DNA from: Ascoidea rubescens DSM 1968
Taxonomy: Eukaryota > Ascomycota > Saccharomycetes > Ascoideales > Ascoideaceae
Assembly (NCBI RefSeq): GCF_001661345.1
Contig: NW_017962913.1
Location: forward strand, 1,927,428 to 1,991,427
Length of the DNA stretch: 64,000 nucleotides
Direction: 5' to 3'
Part shown: positions 17,273 through 29,511 of the stretch, piece after piece
Layout of the letters: each line of letters begins with the position of its first letter
Position numbering within the stretch: the stretch's first letter is position 1
Translations under genes and position numbers: made by a program
Notes under the pieces: generated by a model
Seen by the model: the letters and a program-made list of their open reading frames with translations, nothing else
What the model was told of the DNA's origin: nothing
Databases searched by the model: none

Positions 17273-20200
17273 TCAATCATCCGAATCATTACCTGATATT
17301 TCATTAAATCGAAGTCTTGATGCTAAATCATCTGAGACTGCACTAACTTTAGACGAAAAAATATACGACCTTCCTCCACAATATGATAAAACAATTGGCA
17401 AGAACATCAAACTGTGCAATGATGCAATAACAACCAATGCTAACCACATTCTAAAATAATAAACCTGGAATATCTTAGATCTTGTAAATGCCAAAACAAA
17501 AACACCAATTAATTTGGTCAAAGCTATCCCCCCGAACACAGATCCTCCAATTCCTGTCAAAGAATGAAATGATCGTTGGACTCGAGTGCCACAACTTCGA
17601 CCTCCAAATTCTAATTGATCTGCCACTGTAAATCCTCTGGCTATATGAGTACAGAATTCTACTGCAATACCAGTGCAGATAACCAAATTCACTAAAGCAA
17701 CTGCATTCAATGAAATATTCCAAATAGCCATGACTCCTCCAATATCAACTAGAATTAATAATACTGTTCCAGATAATACACCAGCTGTTCTGAATGATCC
17801 AAGTAAAAGTGAAGAATTGAAAAACAAAATAATTAACGCTGTACCTAATAACGTAAATGTTAAACTAACAATAGTTTCATATTGAACAAAAAAAATGTAA
17901 AATGGTGAGTATGCAAAAACATCTAGTCCAGTATATTTTTTTATATCTGAAGTGATTCTTAATGACGATCTGTATCCTTTGATAAAATCATCTTGTGATC
18001 TTAGCGGAACATGAGATGTTCTGAAAGTGGATGCTTCAACTGTCACTCCTTCTTCATTTATAACAACTGACCTAGAATATGGAGCTTTTCCCCCAAGAGG
18101 GCACGGTGAACTAGGGGTTTCAATCCAAATATCTAAAAATTTCAAAAACTCCTCTCCTTCAGGAAAGCCCTTCATACTTGTATCCCATTTTGGTTCATGG
18201 TTTAAAAAACATGCCTCGCATCTTCTTGATGAGTCAAATGGTGAACAAACCTGAGTTTGATTGGTGTTCTTTCTAAATCTGCAACATTCATCAAGATCTG
18301 GATTTAAAAATAAAAAGAAATCATCAATCCAACTAGCGGCTGGCTCAGCTAATGTCGAAAACTCTGGTCTTTTTCTTTCTTGCTCTAAAATATTTGTCAA
18401 GGAGTATTCATCACATGTTGAGAATCTTCCACATAATTTTTGCTGGTTTTCTCTTTGAGTAACATTTAAATCTTTGACTACAAAATATACAGGAGCCCCA
18501 GTATTGAAATAGTCATAAATATCATTAAAATAATCAATAAGATAAGAATCAGAAGGTATTGCAATTCTTTGATCCAAACCAAACTTAATTTTAGGAAACA
18601 AGGCTAATGATACTCCAAACCAAGCGATGAATATTGCCAAAATTACTGGTTTCACTTTCTTTTTTAAAATAAAGGGAGCATAATATTTTCTTAACAACCG
18701 CGAAAATACAGTTTCATCAGGTTGGCTCAATATCTCGGGAATCAATAAACCTCTTCTGCTCTCATAATTGGGCTCGTACTCAGAGTTTGTTATGGATTTA
18801 GACCTAATACTTTCAACTTTGACCCAAGGGAAAATGTCCAATTTCATGTCATCAGTTCTTTGCTGATCTAAAGCTAGGAGAGAAACAAAAGCTGTCAATT
18901 GTAGTGATGTGTTGAAAAATGAAGCACCAGCAGAATAAAGCGCAAAATTACGAACAGCAGGCATGGCTACGAATGCACCAAGACTAAAAGCTAAAAATTG
19001 GGATGTTGCTGATAATAGTATACTTGGACCCATTCTTCCAACAGCTCTAGATACTCTTTCTGGGACAGATTCATTTGGATAGGAGCGATTCATATGCTTT
19101 AACTCATGACAGATCAAAAATATATTGTCAACACCAACCGCCAAAATCAAGAAGGGTATAACTTCAGCAATGATTAAAGTAGATTTCACTCCAAATAAAG
19201 CAAATAAGCCTGCTGAGGAACTAACAGATAGTAGAACAATAAAAATACCAGCTAAACCAATTGATATCTTTGTGTTAACAAAAGTATCAATATTATCAAA
19301 GCTTGGAAGACCACCACTTAGTGCTAACGAAGCGTACGAAAACATCATTAGATAAGATATGATTATAATTTTGATATCTGTGTTGGTTGACTTGTTTAGT
19401 TCCTTTTCTAAAGAGATATCTGTGGTAAAAGATACTCTTAGACCCAAGTCTTGAGCTTCTTTGGTGACATTATTTAATAGAAAGCTTTCCAACAGTTTTT
19501 CCCATTGTTCAGTAGCCTTGGATATTTGAGATTGGTCATCTATGTTATTATTAATAACATAAGTGATAACCAAAGCCTTTGAAGTTAAGATATCGTTATT
19601 TTGATAGCCGCCAAACAACAATTCTTTTTTCAAGGGCTGTTGAAATGGTGGTAAACAGTTTACAGGAGAAGTTGCACATTCAGTTAGGTCTTTTTCCCAT
19701 GTATTGGGATCAAGTAAACTTGGATCACCTTGAAAATACTGAGTGAATGATTCAATGACACAAGCATCACCAGTTGGCTTGAGACAAATATCGTCAAGAG
19801 AAATTTTATAAATTTGGTTAATTTTATTTAGATCAATGTTGTTTTCGTCAGAGGAATCAATGTAGTCAATAGAGAGTTGATTGATCTTAGTTTCAATATC
19901 AAACCACCAATTTAAGGTATTGTAGTTTAAAACCGGGCCAGTGTCATTAACAATGAAAATCTGTTCAGCTTTGTAAAAAGGACCGAAATTTTGGTCAAAA
20001 AATTGTTTTTGTTTGAAAGCCTCAGCAGAAGAGCTAACCCAAAGATTGATTGGATTCTTCTCTAATTTGATAAAGAACATGCCAGAGGAGAGGAGAAAAG
20101 TTATGGCCAAGGCGACAGAGATAATGATCCAGGGATGTAGAGCACAAATGAAAGCCAATTTGCCAAACCATTTTTCTAGTAGGTTATTTATAAAGTAGGA

Positions 20201-21329
20201 TTGGTTGTGCTGTGAGGAGGACAACAATCTACCACTGAGGTGACTGATATCATCATGATCGAGATCGTTTGTGAAATTGCTATCGAGCTCATCATCGTCG
20301 ATACTATTATGAGTGGTATTATCTAGGGAGTCATCTTGTAAAAGGTTTTTGTTTATGTTGAAATGGTTGTAGTAAAGGTAACCTAGATAACCCGAGAAAT
20401 AAAAAAGCGCCAATATAATGTAAAGGAGAATTATGGAGAAAGAAAAACAAGGTAGAAGGCCAACATGACAGGACAATTTTTCGTTCCAGTTTGGTAATGT
20501 GGGACAGCTATTGGGACAATCAGAGCAAGCACATTTGAAGTCTGGATTTGAATCATTGCAGTATTTAACAAGGCCATTTGAAGGTTTGATGTCGGGTGGT
20601 AAAGATAGATAATCATCCTGAGGCCATTTGAAATTGATTTGGAAGGGGGAACCGCCTAGCAATGGTTTTTCATCACCTAAAAACTTCAAAAACTGTTTGT
20701 AATCCTTAGCACCACCACCAATTAAATCCATGGCGTAACCATTGGTGGCACCAAATTTGACATTCTTACAGGAATCGTAAAAGTTTTCAGCCCAAGATGG
20801 ATCCACGTACTGGTCTATTTCTTTGACGATAGGTTTTTTTGAGATAGAGGATTGAATTTGAGTGACATTAACAAATTGAGATTGGTTGGGAGAGCAAGAA
20901 AATCTGCAGAATAGCTGGTAGAAGTTGTCCCTACAGGCAGGACAAGAAGCAATGATATTATCAGCTTTCTTCAATTGCTGTTGGAGCACATTTAGCTGAG
21001 AATTAGAGCAACAGACCAAGGACTGGTTTTCCCACAATGGACCGCAAATGGAGACCAACAAGTCTTTGTCGTCTTGCGTAGGAATTGAAGCAGGAACATT
21101 GGCAGGACAAGGCAACTCACCACCAAAGATGGATTTTTTGCCACACTATTGGAAGAGCAAAGTGCCTGTGTTAGTTATGTGGACGAGGGATGGTCTGGTG
21201 GGAGAACAGAAGGGCGATACATACGTTGTCGTAGGTGGCACAGTAGCCTTGGTGGTGAACATCGGTGTAGCCAGCGAGAGCAAGGCAGCAGCAGCTGAGG
21301 ACGAGGCAGAAGAAGAAGCAGCGTCTCAT
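17273..21329 (-). CDS. NCR1: Niemann-Pick C1-type vacuolar membrane sterol transporter Ncr1, two exons
   Basis: Spliced product of 1325 residues (exon 1 21225-21329, exon 2 17273-21145); S. cerevisiae Ncr1 has 1170. Ncr1 takes sterol from Npc2 in the vacuole lumen and inserts it into the membrane. Exon 1 supplies the signal peptide (MRRCFFFCLVLSCCCLALAG) and GYCATYDN. Exon 2 starts CGKKSIFGGELPCP, which completes the conserved N-terminal cysteine cluster. Further landmarks are CPACRDNFYQLFCRFSCSP, FYDSCKNVKFGATNGYAMDL and GGGAKDYKQFL. The sterol-sensing domain begins near residue 620 with SYLMMFSYASLAL, and IIAEVIPFLILAVGVDNIFL follows. The final RND-type membrane domain has LVNLVICTGIAVEFCTH. 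Without exon 1 the protein would start mid-domain at a TTG, so the spliced model is preferred. It is divergent from a Lam-family sterol transporter. Confidence 0.95.
21146..21224 (-). other. Intron near the 5' end of NCR1 (79 nt)
   Basis: Donor GTATGT begins at 21224, branch site AACTAAC lies near 21171-21177, and acceptor AATAG ends at 21146. Phase 0 splicing joins YDN to CGKKS, restoring the order of cysteines found in all NPC1 proteins. Confidence 0.88.
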
Positions 21330-21501
21330 CGTTGTGGTTGAAGAGCAAGAAGGAACTGCAGTGGACCTGGAGTGAAGCTTTATCTGAGATAAGCGCTGGA
21401 GCAAGCTTCGGCCCAGAGCCGAGTCGGTGGAGGAGAGCTGCTGCTGCTGAAAAGACTCCCGAGAGTGCTGAAGCAGCTGCTGTTCCTTCCCAATCGCCAC
21501 C
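21330..21501. promoter_or_regulatory. 172-bp divergent promoter of NCR1 and the Lam-family gene
   Basis: GC-rich stretch between two divergent start codons. It contains a perfect palindrome TTATCTGAGATAA (21380-21392), which is two inverted GATA cores one base apart, the classic layout for a GATA-factor dimer or pair. No Upc2-type sterol element (TCGTATA) was seen. Confidence 0.55.
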
Positions 21502-22207
21502 ATGAAAGACAAGTCTGATTCTCGTCCCACCATCTTCCAGCACCTCGACTCGCTCTTGAGCTCTAAGAGCAGCAAGGTTTCGCAGTCGCAGATCGAGAAC
21601 GAAGCCCAGGAGATCTTGAACAACACACTCACATCCACCACAACACACTCCAGCTCAGTCTACGATGACAATGTCAATGAGCCTGCCAACTACGAGAACC
21701 TGCTTTCTCGCTCCATCTCCCTCAGCACAAACCAAAATCCTGACGCCTTGTCGCTTCCTGCCTCGAAAATCCAGTTCAATGCCTTGAAAAAATCAAATAT
21801 CTCAACCTTGGGAAATGGCAACCTCTCGCTTGCTGTTTTTGATACCTTCAACGACGATGCCAATGCCAGTTATTCTCGCAATGTCAGCAACAGCTTTGCC
21901 AACATCAATTCCATCAGTGGCTCTCCAATGCAAAATGACGGTTTCAATCCCCACCACTCCAGTCTCATTCAAGATAACAACAACAGCGCCAGTCTCAACA
22001 ATAACGAGCATCTAAATATCCATCCTATGAGCCAAAAAAATCTTGATTATAACGCCGATAAAACAAACTCAGAGTTTTCTCAGAATAACAAAGTTCCTGC
22101 TGCTGTTGTTTTTAATGATTCAAATCAACTTTCTAACTACCCTATTGTTGGCCAACCCATTGACTTTGAAAATAACCGAAATCCCAATATTTTCATCAAC
22201 AATCGCA

Positions 22208-22238
<31 letters not shown>

Positions 22239-24924
22239 TAATAACATGAGTAATAATATCAACAACTACAATAATGGATTTATCAACACTCTAAATACTC
22301 ATTCTACCACTTCCGCTCCTTCAAAAAGTAAATTATACATTAGCAGTCCTCAATTGTCAGACTATGAACTATCAAACGTTTCCAATCCAATTCTTAAAAA
22401 TGCTTTGAGTAATCAAAATCTAAACTCCTCTAATTTGAACAATGCATTCAACAACCCAGGCTTTGCTAATGAAAACGCAGCCAACCCTATTCCAAACAAC
22501 GATAATAGCAATATCATCATCGATAATAATGATGCAAAGAATACTTTACTGAACAACAATTCTAATATTAACAATTTCAATGGCAATCTAGACACCAATG
22601 GAGATGCAAATTTAGTTGCAAATCCCGTTGAATTAAATAATAAACTCAGCTCCATACCTTCCCCGAATGATGATTATATCTCACAAACACTAGACATTCT
22701 TAAAACAAATCAAAACAACCAAAACAACCAAAATAATTTTATTTCAAGCCCCATTAGTGAGATCAGGTTTATAGACTCCCTATCTCCCAAAAGATCTTAT
22801 CAAAGACCAATGTCTCCTTCCATGTCAAGAGTGGGCTCTGTTCGTGAGTCAAAACTAAGTAACTATTCCAACAGAAGAAGAACTTTGAGCGTCAACAGCA
22901 GAGATGAGCGAAATTTCAATCTGAACACCATTGATGCAAACTTAAATTTTCCCAATGAAAAAGATGAAAACAACAACATCACCACAAACATCATCTCAAG
23001 TAACAATCCTCCAACTAATAATATTATTAACGACAATTTCAGTCTAGAAAATGTTCCATACGCCAACGAAAAAAAAAACAACGAATTTCATCAAACTTTT
23101 AAAAAATTACCCCCAAATGAAAGATTGCTAGAAGACTATGTATGTGCTCTATCAAAGGAGATTATAATTCAAGGCAAAATGTATATATCTGAAAGACATA
23201 TCAGCTTCAATTCTAATTTGTTTGGTTTTGTCACAAACTTATCAATTCCATTTTCAGAAATTTTGCAAATTGAAAAGAAATCAACCGCCCTCTTATTTCC
23301 AAATGGAATGGTAATAACTACTTTGCATGCTAGATACATTTTTGCATCTTTTTTGCAAAGAGATGGTGCATTTGATTTTATCACCTCTGTATGGAACCAG
23401 GTGCTAAAAAAGAACCCAAATAGGGTGTCTTTTCAAAACCAAGAATATTCAGATATGGGTGAAATTAGTGGTGACGAAGAAAACCAAGGATCTGATAATA
23501 ACAATCTGGCTCGAATCAACAGCGACTCCAATATCAATGACGAATTTATTGATGGAAATGGCTACGAATCTGAAATAAGCAGCGATGAAGATATGATCAC
23601 AGATGACGATGAAGAAAACAATAATCAATCTTTGAATAAGGCATCCAATTCGGATTCACTGAACTCAACTTCTTTCAATGGTTTACCCTTAGTTGGTCCA
23701 TTAACCCACCAACCTACAACTAATCGCTACACCAAACAAAACGGGGACACCCAAATCACAAATACTGAGTTTAATGCACCTGTTGGAACAATATACAGCT
23801 TATTATTTGGCGACGATACCACTTATCTCAAGAATATATTAGTAAAAGGGAAAAATTTCGAGTTTTCCCCCATCCCTGCAATGTCAAAGAATCCAGAGAC
23901 AAATTCTAAAGAGAGAAAATATAACTACATCAAACCATTAGGTGGTGCAATTGGTCCCAAACAAACTAGATGTAACATTACTGAAACGGTTGAAAAATTT
24001 GAACCTGATAATTTAATCCAGGTTTTACAAGCGACACAATCACCAGATGTACCCAATGGCAGCGTCTTCACTGTTAAAACTAGATTTTATTTGAACTGGG
24101 CTCCAAACAATAAAACTAATATGTTGGTTATCACTTTCATAGAATGGACAGGGAAAAGTTGGATCAAAGGTGCCATTGAAAAAGGTACTATTGACGGTCA
24201 GAATTCATCAATCGGGTTATTGGTTGATGAAATTAATAGTATACTATCGAGCTCATCATCTTCAGGAGGTGGAAAATCCGGCGATAAAAAACGGAAAAAT
24301 AAGAGAGGTAGAGCCAGAACAGAGAAAATTGAGCCTGTTGTTGAAGCATTACCACCACCACCTCCTTCAAAGGAATCGCCATATGCACTTCTACTAAGAT
24401 CTCTAGCCGAAATCATTGAAGGTATACCCTTGCCAATTCCTGATTTTATCAAGGTGCCATTATTCGCGGTTATTATGATAATTGGGTTTTTGTATTGGGT
24501 TTTTAAAAGCAAAAAGGCAACCGGCTTTGATAGTTTTAACAATTTAAATCAAATCACGATTTTCAGAAATATCGATGGACTAGACTACACCATCATCCCC
24601 CCAGCTTCAAAGATGAGTAGCAACAACCAGTTGTACTTCGAGTCATTGGTTGAACTTTGGGAATGGATCGATGATCGTCTTGAATTTACCGGAGATCCTA
24701 ATGATGGGTTACTACAACATAAAACCGATACTTGGAAAAAACAGTATATTATGATGAATAGAGACAAGTTATCTAATGCTCAGAAAGAAGCCATTCTTAT
24801 AGCAGGAAAGAAGGAAAAGTTGAATCAATTGTCGAAAAAATACACGAAACAAGAGATCCAAGAGTATATCAAGTTAACTGAACTAAGACTAGATCTGATT
24901 CGAACTCAGATGAATTTAATTTAA
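21502..24924 (+). CDS. GRAM and VASt domain sterol transporter of the Lam/Ltc family
   Basis: 1140 residues. Lam/Ltc proteins sit in the ER membrane at contact sites and move ergosterol with a StART-like (VASt) domain. The N-terminal ~530 residues are Asn/Ser-rich and disordered. A GRAM domain lies at about 537-634 (LLEDYVCALSKEIIIQGKMY, then ISFNSNLFGFVTNLSIPF). An acidic linker precedes the single VASt domain at about 754-914 (FNAPVGTIYSLLFGDDTTYL, KTRFYLNWAPNNKTNMLVIT, GLLVDEINSIL). Next come a basic and a poly-Pro patch (about 945-960), one membrane segment at about 982-1001 (VPLFAVIMIIGFLYWVF) and a C-terminal helical tail. One VASt domain suggests Lam5/Lam6 rather than two-domain Ysp2/Lam4. 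The start context GCCACCATGA fits a strong start. Confidence 0.88.
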
Positions 24925-25362
24925 GTTTCAAGTGGAAATCAATTCCAACTACATTTCACTTCTTCAGCTGTATTTTTATTCGTTTTATGAACGCCAATTT
25001 TGCTAAAAAGATATCCATTTTATTGTTTTCCCAGCCATCCCGAAAGTATTCCATTATAATTTTTATCAACTCCATTATTCTTTATGTAGTGGTTTTTCAT
25101 AATATTAGCTTATATTTACTAAATAATTTAATTAATAACCTTACCCTTTTTAGTCTGTTATTTTGATATTTTTCAAATTGCGTTCAGTTGAATGGAACAC
25201 TTTTGATTACCTATTCAAGCTTCAAAGTTTCAAACTGGCTGTGGTTCGCGTTTTTCATGTTTTCTATTTTTTGAATCAGCACACACTGGTATAAATTATT
25301 AACTCTTTACAATTGTTTGTAAAGACCAAATAATTCAAGTGACAATTAAAACACTGCTCATT
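24925..25362 (+). other. Spacer between Lam-family and TFIIIC genes
   Basis: 438 bp, AT-rich, no supported gene or RNA. It holds the 3' end of the upstream transcript and the promoter of the TFIIIC subunit gene. Confidence 0.5.
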
Positions 25363-28355
25363 ATGTTTAAGGATTTGATTCTCGGTAGGACTCAATTGAG
25401 TGGTAATTCAAATAATATTTCGTGGTCTGAGGATGGTTATGTTGCATTTGCAACTGGTTCCACAATCTCAATCTTGGTAAGTATACAGTAATTTGCTTCA
25501 GTATATATAGGGAGACTATTAAGATATTGTAAACACAAAAGAACTTCATCAGCTAACACATCATTATGGAACATTTTCTATTCTAGAATCCTAACCCCAC
25601 CAAAACATCCATTTATAAATCTGCGTCTGATCTTTTCACGTTATCAGCTACAGGAGATATAAAAAGTTATAGAAAAAACGAAGAAAACAGGACAATTTTG
25701 AATGAAAGGTTATCAATATGTTGCAATCCTCTGGATGAGTTTATCACATCAGTTTCTTGGTCTCCATCTAATTATTCAGATCACAGCTCCTGTTTATTAG
25801 CAGGTTTGACCAACTCTCAGAAATGTTACATTTTTGAACAAGCTAGCTACAATCCAAACAATAACACTTTTATTTGGAAATTAAAATTTGATTTATTTGA
25901 AGAGCTAAAATATCTACTTGATGTGAAAAATCTTATTGATCAAGCTAAAGTTGAATCATTGAGAATTCACTCAATTGGCTGGTGTCCAAGAATTTCCAAT
26001 TCTGTTAGTAACGAATTTACCAAATTTGTAGTGATTGGAACAGAGGATGGGAGGATCAACTTTTTTCAAATCAATAAATCCGATGGTCAATCACAATTAC
26101 AATTTATATCGTTCTCATCGATTACAATAGCAAACAACTGGATCATAAAATTAGATTGGTCACCTTGGATTCAAATTGATGATAACAGCAATCTATTTGT
26201 CTCCAAGTTGTCCATTGTTACATCAGATAATTTACTATTTGTTCAAACAATTTATTTCAACAGATTGGATTATAAATTATATTTTGACCATCTATCAGTT
26301 CAGCACTTGGTTAGTTTTTCATTTAAGGGGTTGTTGGAAACAAGCATTCTTAGAGTTTTGATAAACAAAAATAGGTTTTTTATCAAATCAATCGATTGGC
26401 TACTTTATAAACACAGATCTAGTCTAGATATTGATGGATTTTTTCAAGAAGATTTGCTTTTGATAGTGTCTTCAACTGCATCAATTCAGGCATTTTACAT
26501 GGTAAGCAACGTTTTTTATGAGTTTAGTTTATCTGCAGTTAAAGGGGTGAATTTCAGTGGATTGATAATTAATCCTGTTAATGATTCGAAAAAGAGTTTT
26601 GAGTTATTAATGGTTGAAAAGGAGATTCTATCAAGTACAATAGATTGTAATGAAAATATTATTGAAAATGAAAGTGGAAATGAAGCCCCAATAGAAATCG
26701 AAATTGAAGCAGAAACAAAAGCAGAAGCTGAATCAGAAATTAAAAGAGAAAAATTAACTTATGCTAAAAATGGTGATATTTATGAAAATGTGGCAAATGT
26801 TTTTCTTAATTTTGAGGATGGATTTTTTGATAAAAAGCCAAATTCAAGCATAGAATACCAAGAGAATTTAAATAATTTGAGATTGAGTAAACTATTGAGT
26901 GTGATTAATCAAGATTATAAGGGATTTTTGAAAAGTTTTATTTTCAAAAAAGTTGATAGCTGGAAAGTAAAAAATTTAGTCAACTATGAAGACGATCTTG
27001 GGATTGTATTTCAAATATTAGGAATTTGCTCAAATCCAGCTAAAAATGGATTGGTTTTAATGCATAAAATCACGTCAGTTAATGAGCTAAGTTATAATAT
27101 CAAAGCGAGAAATGATATTTGCTTATCACTTATTCCAATGTTTGGTGAGAAAGAATCCAAAGTTTTAAAAGAATTTTTTAGTGTAAATAAATTTAATTGC
27201 GACCAAAATATAGGTGATATAGCTGGGTTAGCCAATTTTCAAGTGAAATTGTTAGTAAATTTAGTGGAAAATGAATTTAAAACCAATAGAGAATGCTTAA
27301 TGAATTGGTTTATTTATTACAATTTAATACGCCAAAGTTTTTTCAAGCATCTTTTGGTTTCAAATGTACTAATTGTGAGAAATTTTAAAGAAGTTGGGGC
27401 ATTACTTGATACAGATAATTTGGAGAATTATAGATTGAAAGAAGCTGAGGATAAAACAAATGAAAAAGTTAGTCGAGATGGAGATAAAATACAGAAATTT
27501 ACAAATGAGGAAGAAAAAATATTAAACTTGAAAAAAAGATTGGAGCAGGATGTCTGTCTCAATGAAAAACTACATAGGCTAAAATTGTTTTATTATTTGG
27601 TTAGAAAACTTGATAAGCCTGAAGAATTAAGCAAAGAAGACCATGCAATTTGTCAAATCAAAATGCAGTATTATTCACTTCAAAACGTCGATAAAGGAAA
27701 TAACAATCAAGTAGCAGAAAATAATACGGAAAATGAAAAGCCATTTTTAAACTCAAAGATAAGAAAAAAATTAAGATACCTAGAAAATGATGCGATATAT
27801 AGCAAGTTAAAAGAAAAATTTGAGAAAAGAGTGATGGAAAAAATAGGCACAGTGATCATAGAGTCTATTGATAAGTATAGAATGAAAGTTGAAGGTTCTT
27901 TAGACAAAGCAATTTATCATAGTTTGATCAAGGTAACTGAAGATATGAGACTAGCAGCTGATAATGAGAAACTGACAACTAACACAAAGAAATCGATAAT
28001 CGAGTTTAGAAATAGTGATTATCCAGACGAAGTATTTCTCTTTGATTTTGATTCACCCAAAAACAGCAGTTTAGGTGTTTTATTTGCTGAAGATGAAGCA
28101 GGAAGAGAAACAGAAATAGACACAGAACTAATTGGATTGTCAGAGATGGAATGGAGAAGATGTGGACTAACATTGCTCCCCATCTTGGACCCATCAGTGA
28201 AAAACTGCTTTTGCTGTGGGAAGAAATACATAGACTGGGAGAGCTACATTCGCCAGTACGGCGGCAAGGAAAAGGACAACTGGTTGTTCAAGACCCTTTT
28301 CCAGAGTTTTACATCGTGTGTGTACTGTGGAGGAAAGTTCTTTCCCAGAAGATGA
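25363..28355 (+). CDS. TFIIIC subunit with WD40 N-terminus and C-terminal zinc finger (TFIIIC90/Sfc9-like), two exons
   Basis: Spliced product of 960 residues (exons 25363-25476 and 25587-28355). TFIIIC binds A- and B-boxes of Pol III genes and recruits TFIIIB; subunits of this type lie in the A-box arm. The N-terminus has the typical opening of this family, ISWSEDGYVAFATGSTISIL, then propeller-like blades (FITSVSWSPSNY, IHSIGWCPR, FVVIGTEDGRINFFQI, WIIKLDWSPW). The middle has a Glu/Ala-rich acidic insert and charged helices. The C-terminus has the TFIIIC zinc finger: WRRCGLTLLPILDPS, then CFCCGKK, and FQSFTSCVYCGGKFFPRR at the very end. S. cerevisiae Tfc8 is a divergent, shorter relative, so I leave the symbol blank. 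Without exon 1 the frame has no ATG start for the first blade. Confidence 0.82.
25477..25586 (+). other. Intron in the TFIIIC subunit gene (110 nt)
   Basis: Donor GTAAGT at 25477, a branch-like GCTAACA near 25551-25557, and acceptor TTCTAG ending at 25586. Phase 0; it joins ISIL to NPNPTKTS and extends the WD40 frame to an ATG. Confidence 0.85.
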
Positions 28356-28652
28356 AGCAACATCAGTATGGTAGTCATTGCCGCAAAAATATGTTGGAGA
28401 TGCATTAGGGCTCTGGAGCAGGGCTCTAAAAAGGCTCCGGCTTGATGGAGCGTGCATTCTGCATATTGCCGTCTGAGAACGTGCACTGCGCATTATGTCG
28501 CACATCGACTGAGCGAAAACAGCGGAAGAAGAACAGCTCAGAATCTAATTCAAATCTCACAAAGACAGAGCTTCACCAAACCTCCAACAGCTTCATCAAT
28601 AGCCTGCTGGCGTCTTCTTCAACACTGCTGCTTTATCACCCGTATATCAACA
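28356..28652 (+). promoter_or_regulatory. RER1 promoter/leader, GC-rich island
   Basis: About 297 bp. From 28385 to 28510 it is GC-rich, with short repeated blocks of the type GGCTCT/GGCTCC (28388-28440) and two GTGCA/TGCGCA motifs. The RER1 frame is open through most of this region, but it has no coding similarity upstream of 28653. Confidence 0.45.
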
Positions 28653-29237
28653 ATGAATTCTTTTTCTGACACAGGAGAGAATCCAATTTTTGCTTACATT
28701 TCCAAAGCCAAAATATCGTACCAGCGATACTTGGATCACATAACACCATATTCCACATATAGATGGTTGGCATCTGCTGGTTTGATATTGGTATTTTTGA
28801 TCAGGGTTTTGTATTGCTCTGGATGGTACATTATATGCTATGCTCTTGGAATATATTTGCTAAGTTTATTTTTGCAGTTTTTGCAACCCAAGTTTGATCC
28901 ATCACTTGAACAAGAACTCCGTGACGAATCAATTGAAGAGGCCATTTCACCTGAAGAGGAACAAGCCAACCAAAGAATCAATTCCAACGACGATGAGTTC
29001 AAACCCTTCATAAGAAGACTACCTGAATTTAAATTCTGGCTAAGTGCAACGAAAGCCACTCTCATTTCTTTAGTTTTATCCTGTTTTGAAATCTTTGATA
29101 TCCCCGTTTTTTGGCCAATATTACTTTTATATTTTATTTCGTTATTTGCTTTCACAATGAAAAAACAAATTCAACACATGATTAAATACAGATATGTTCC
29201 TTATGATATTGGTAAGACTAAATATGGTTCAAAGTAA
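28653..29237 (+). CDS. RER1: ER retrieval receptor Rer1
   Basis: 194 residues; S. cerevisiae Rer1 has 188. Rer1 is a four-pass Golgi membrane protein that returns escaped ER membrane proteins and unassembled subunits via COPI. The match is full length: YQRYLDHITPYSTYRW near the N-terminus, GWYIICYALGIYLL in the first hairpin, and FLQPKFDPSLEQE. Then come the family signature FKPFIRRLPEFKFW, FEIFDIPVFWPILLLYF and KKQIQHMIKYRYVPYDIGK. The upstream in-frame ATG (28452) was rejected because the conserved protein begins at 28653, as in yeast. It converges on MEF2 with about 270 bp of AT-rich 3' sequence. Confidence 0.96.
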   Translation: MNSFSDTGENPIFAYISKAKISYQRYLDHITPYSTYRWLASAGLILVFLIRVLYCSGWYIICYALGIYLLSLFLQFLQPKFDPSLEQELRDESIEEAISPEEEQANQRINSNDDEFKPFIRRLPEFKFWLSATKATLISLVLSCFEIFDIPVFWPILLLYFISLFAFTMKKQIQHMIKYRYVPYDIGKTKYGSK

Positions 29238-29511
29238 TATCTAGCAAATACACACTATATATCACTTTTTAAATCAATGTGCTTTCTGTAACTCTTAATT
29301 TCATAAATTTTTGATTGTTTTTCCTTTCCAACGTTTTTGTTATTTATATGAAGAATATGTATTTTAAATTGTACAAAAGCAAAAAGATCCAGTTATTCAA
29401 ACCTAAAGGGGACCTCTCTAAAATATCTAATAAAACTATAAATGAAATTAAATATATATACAAAATAATAAAGATGAAAATATCGAATGAGAAACCCACT
29501 ATTCTGGAAAA

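Noticed and set aside
21171-21648. Two overlapping minus-strand frames of 156-157 residues
   Set aside because: Their ends contain NCR1 exon 1 and read into its intron; the rest is antisense to the Lam-family gene start.
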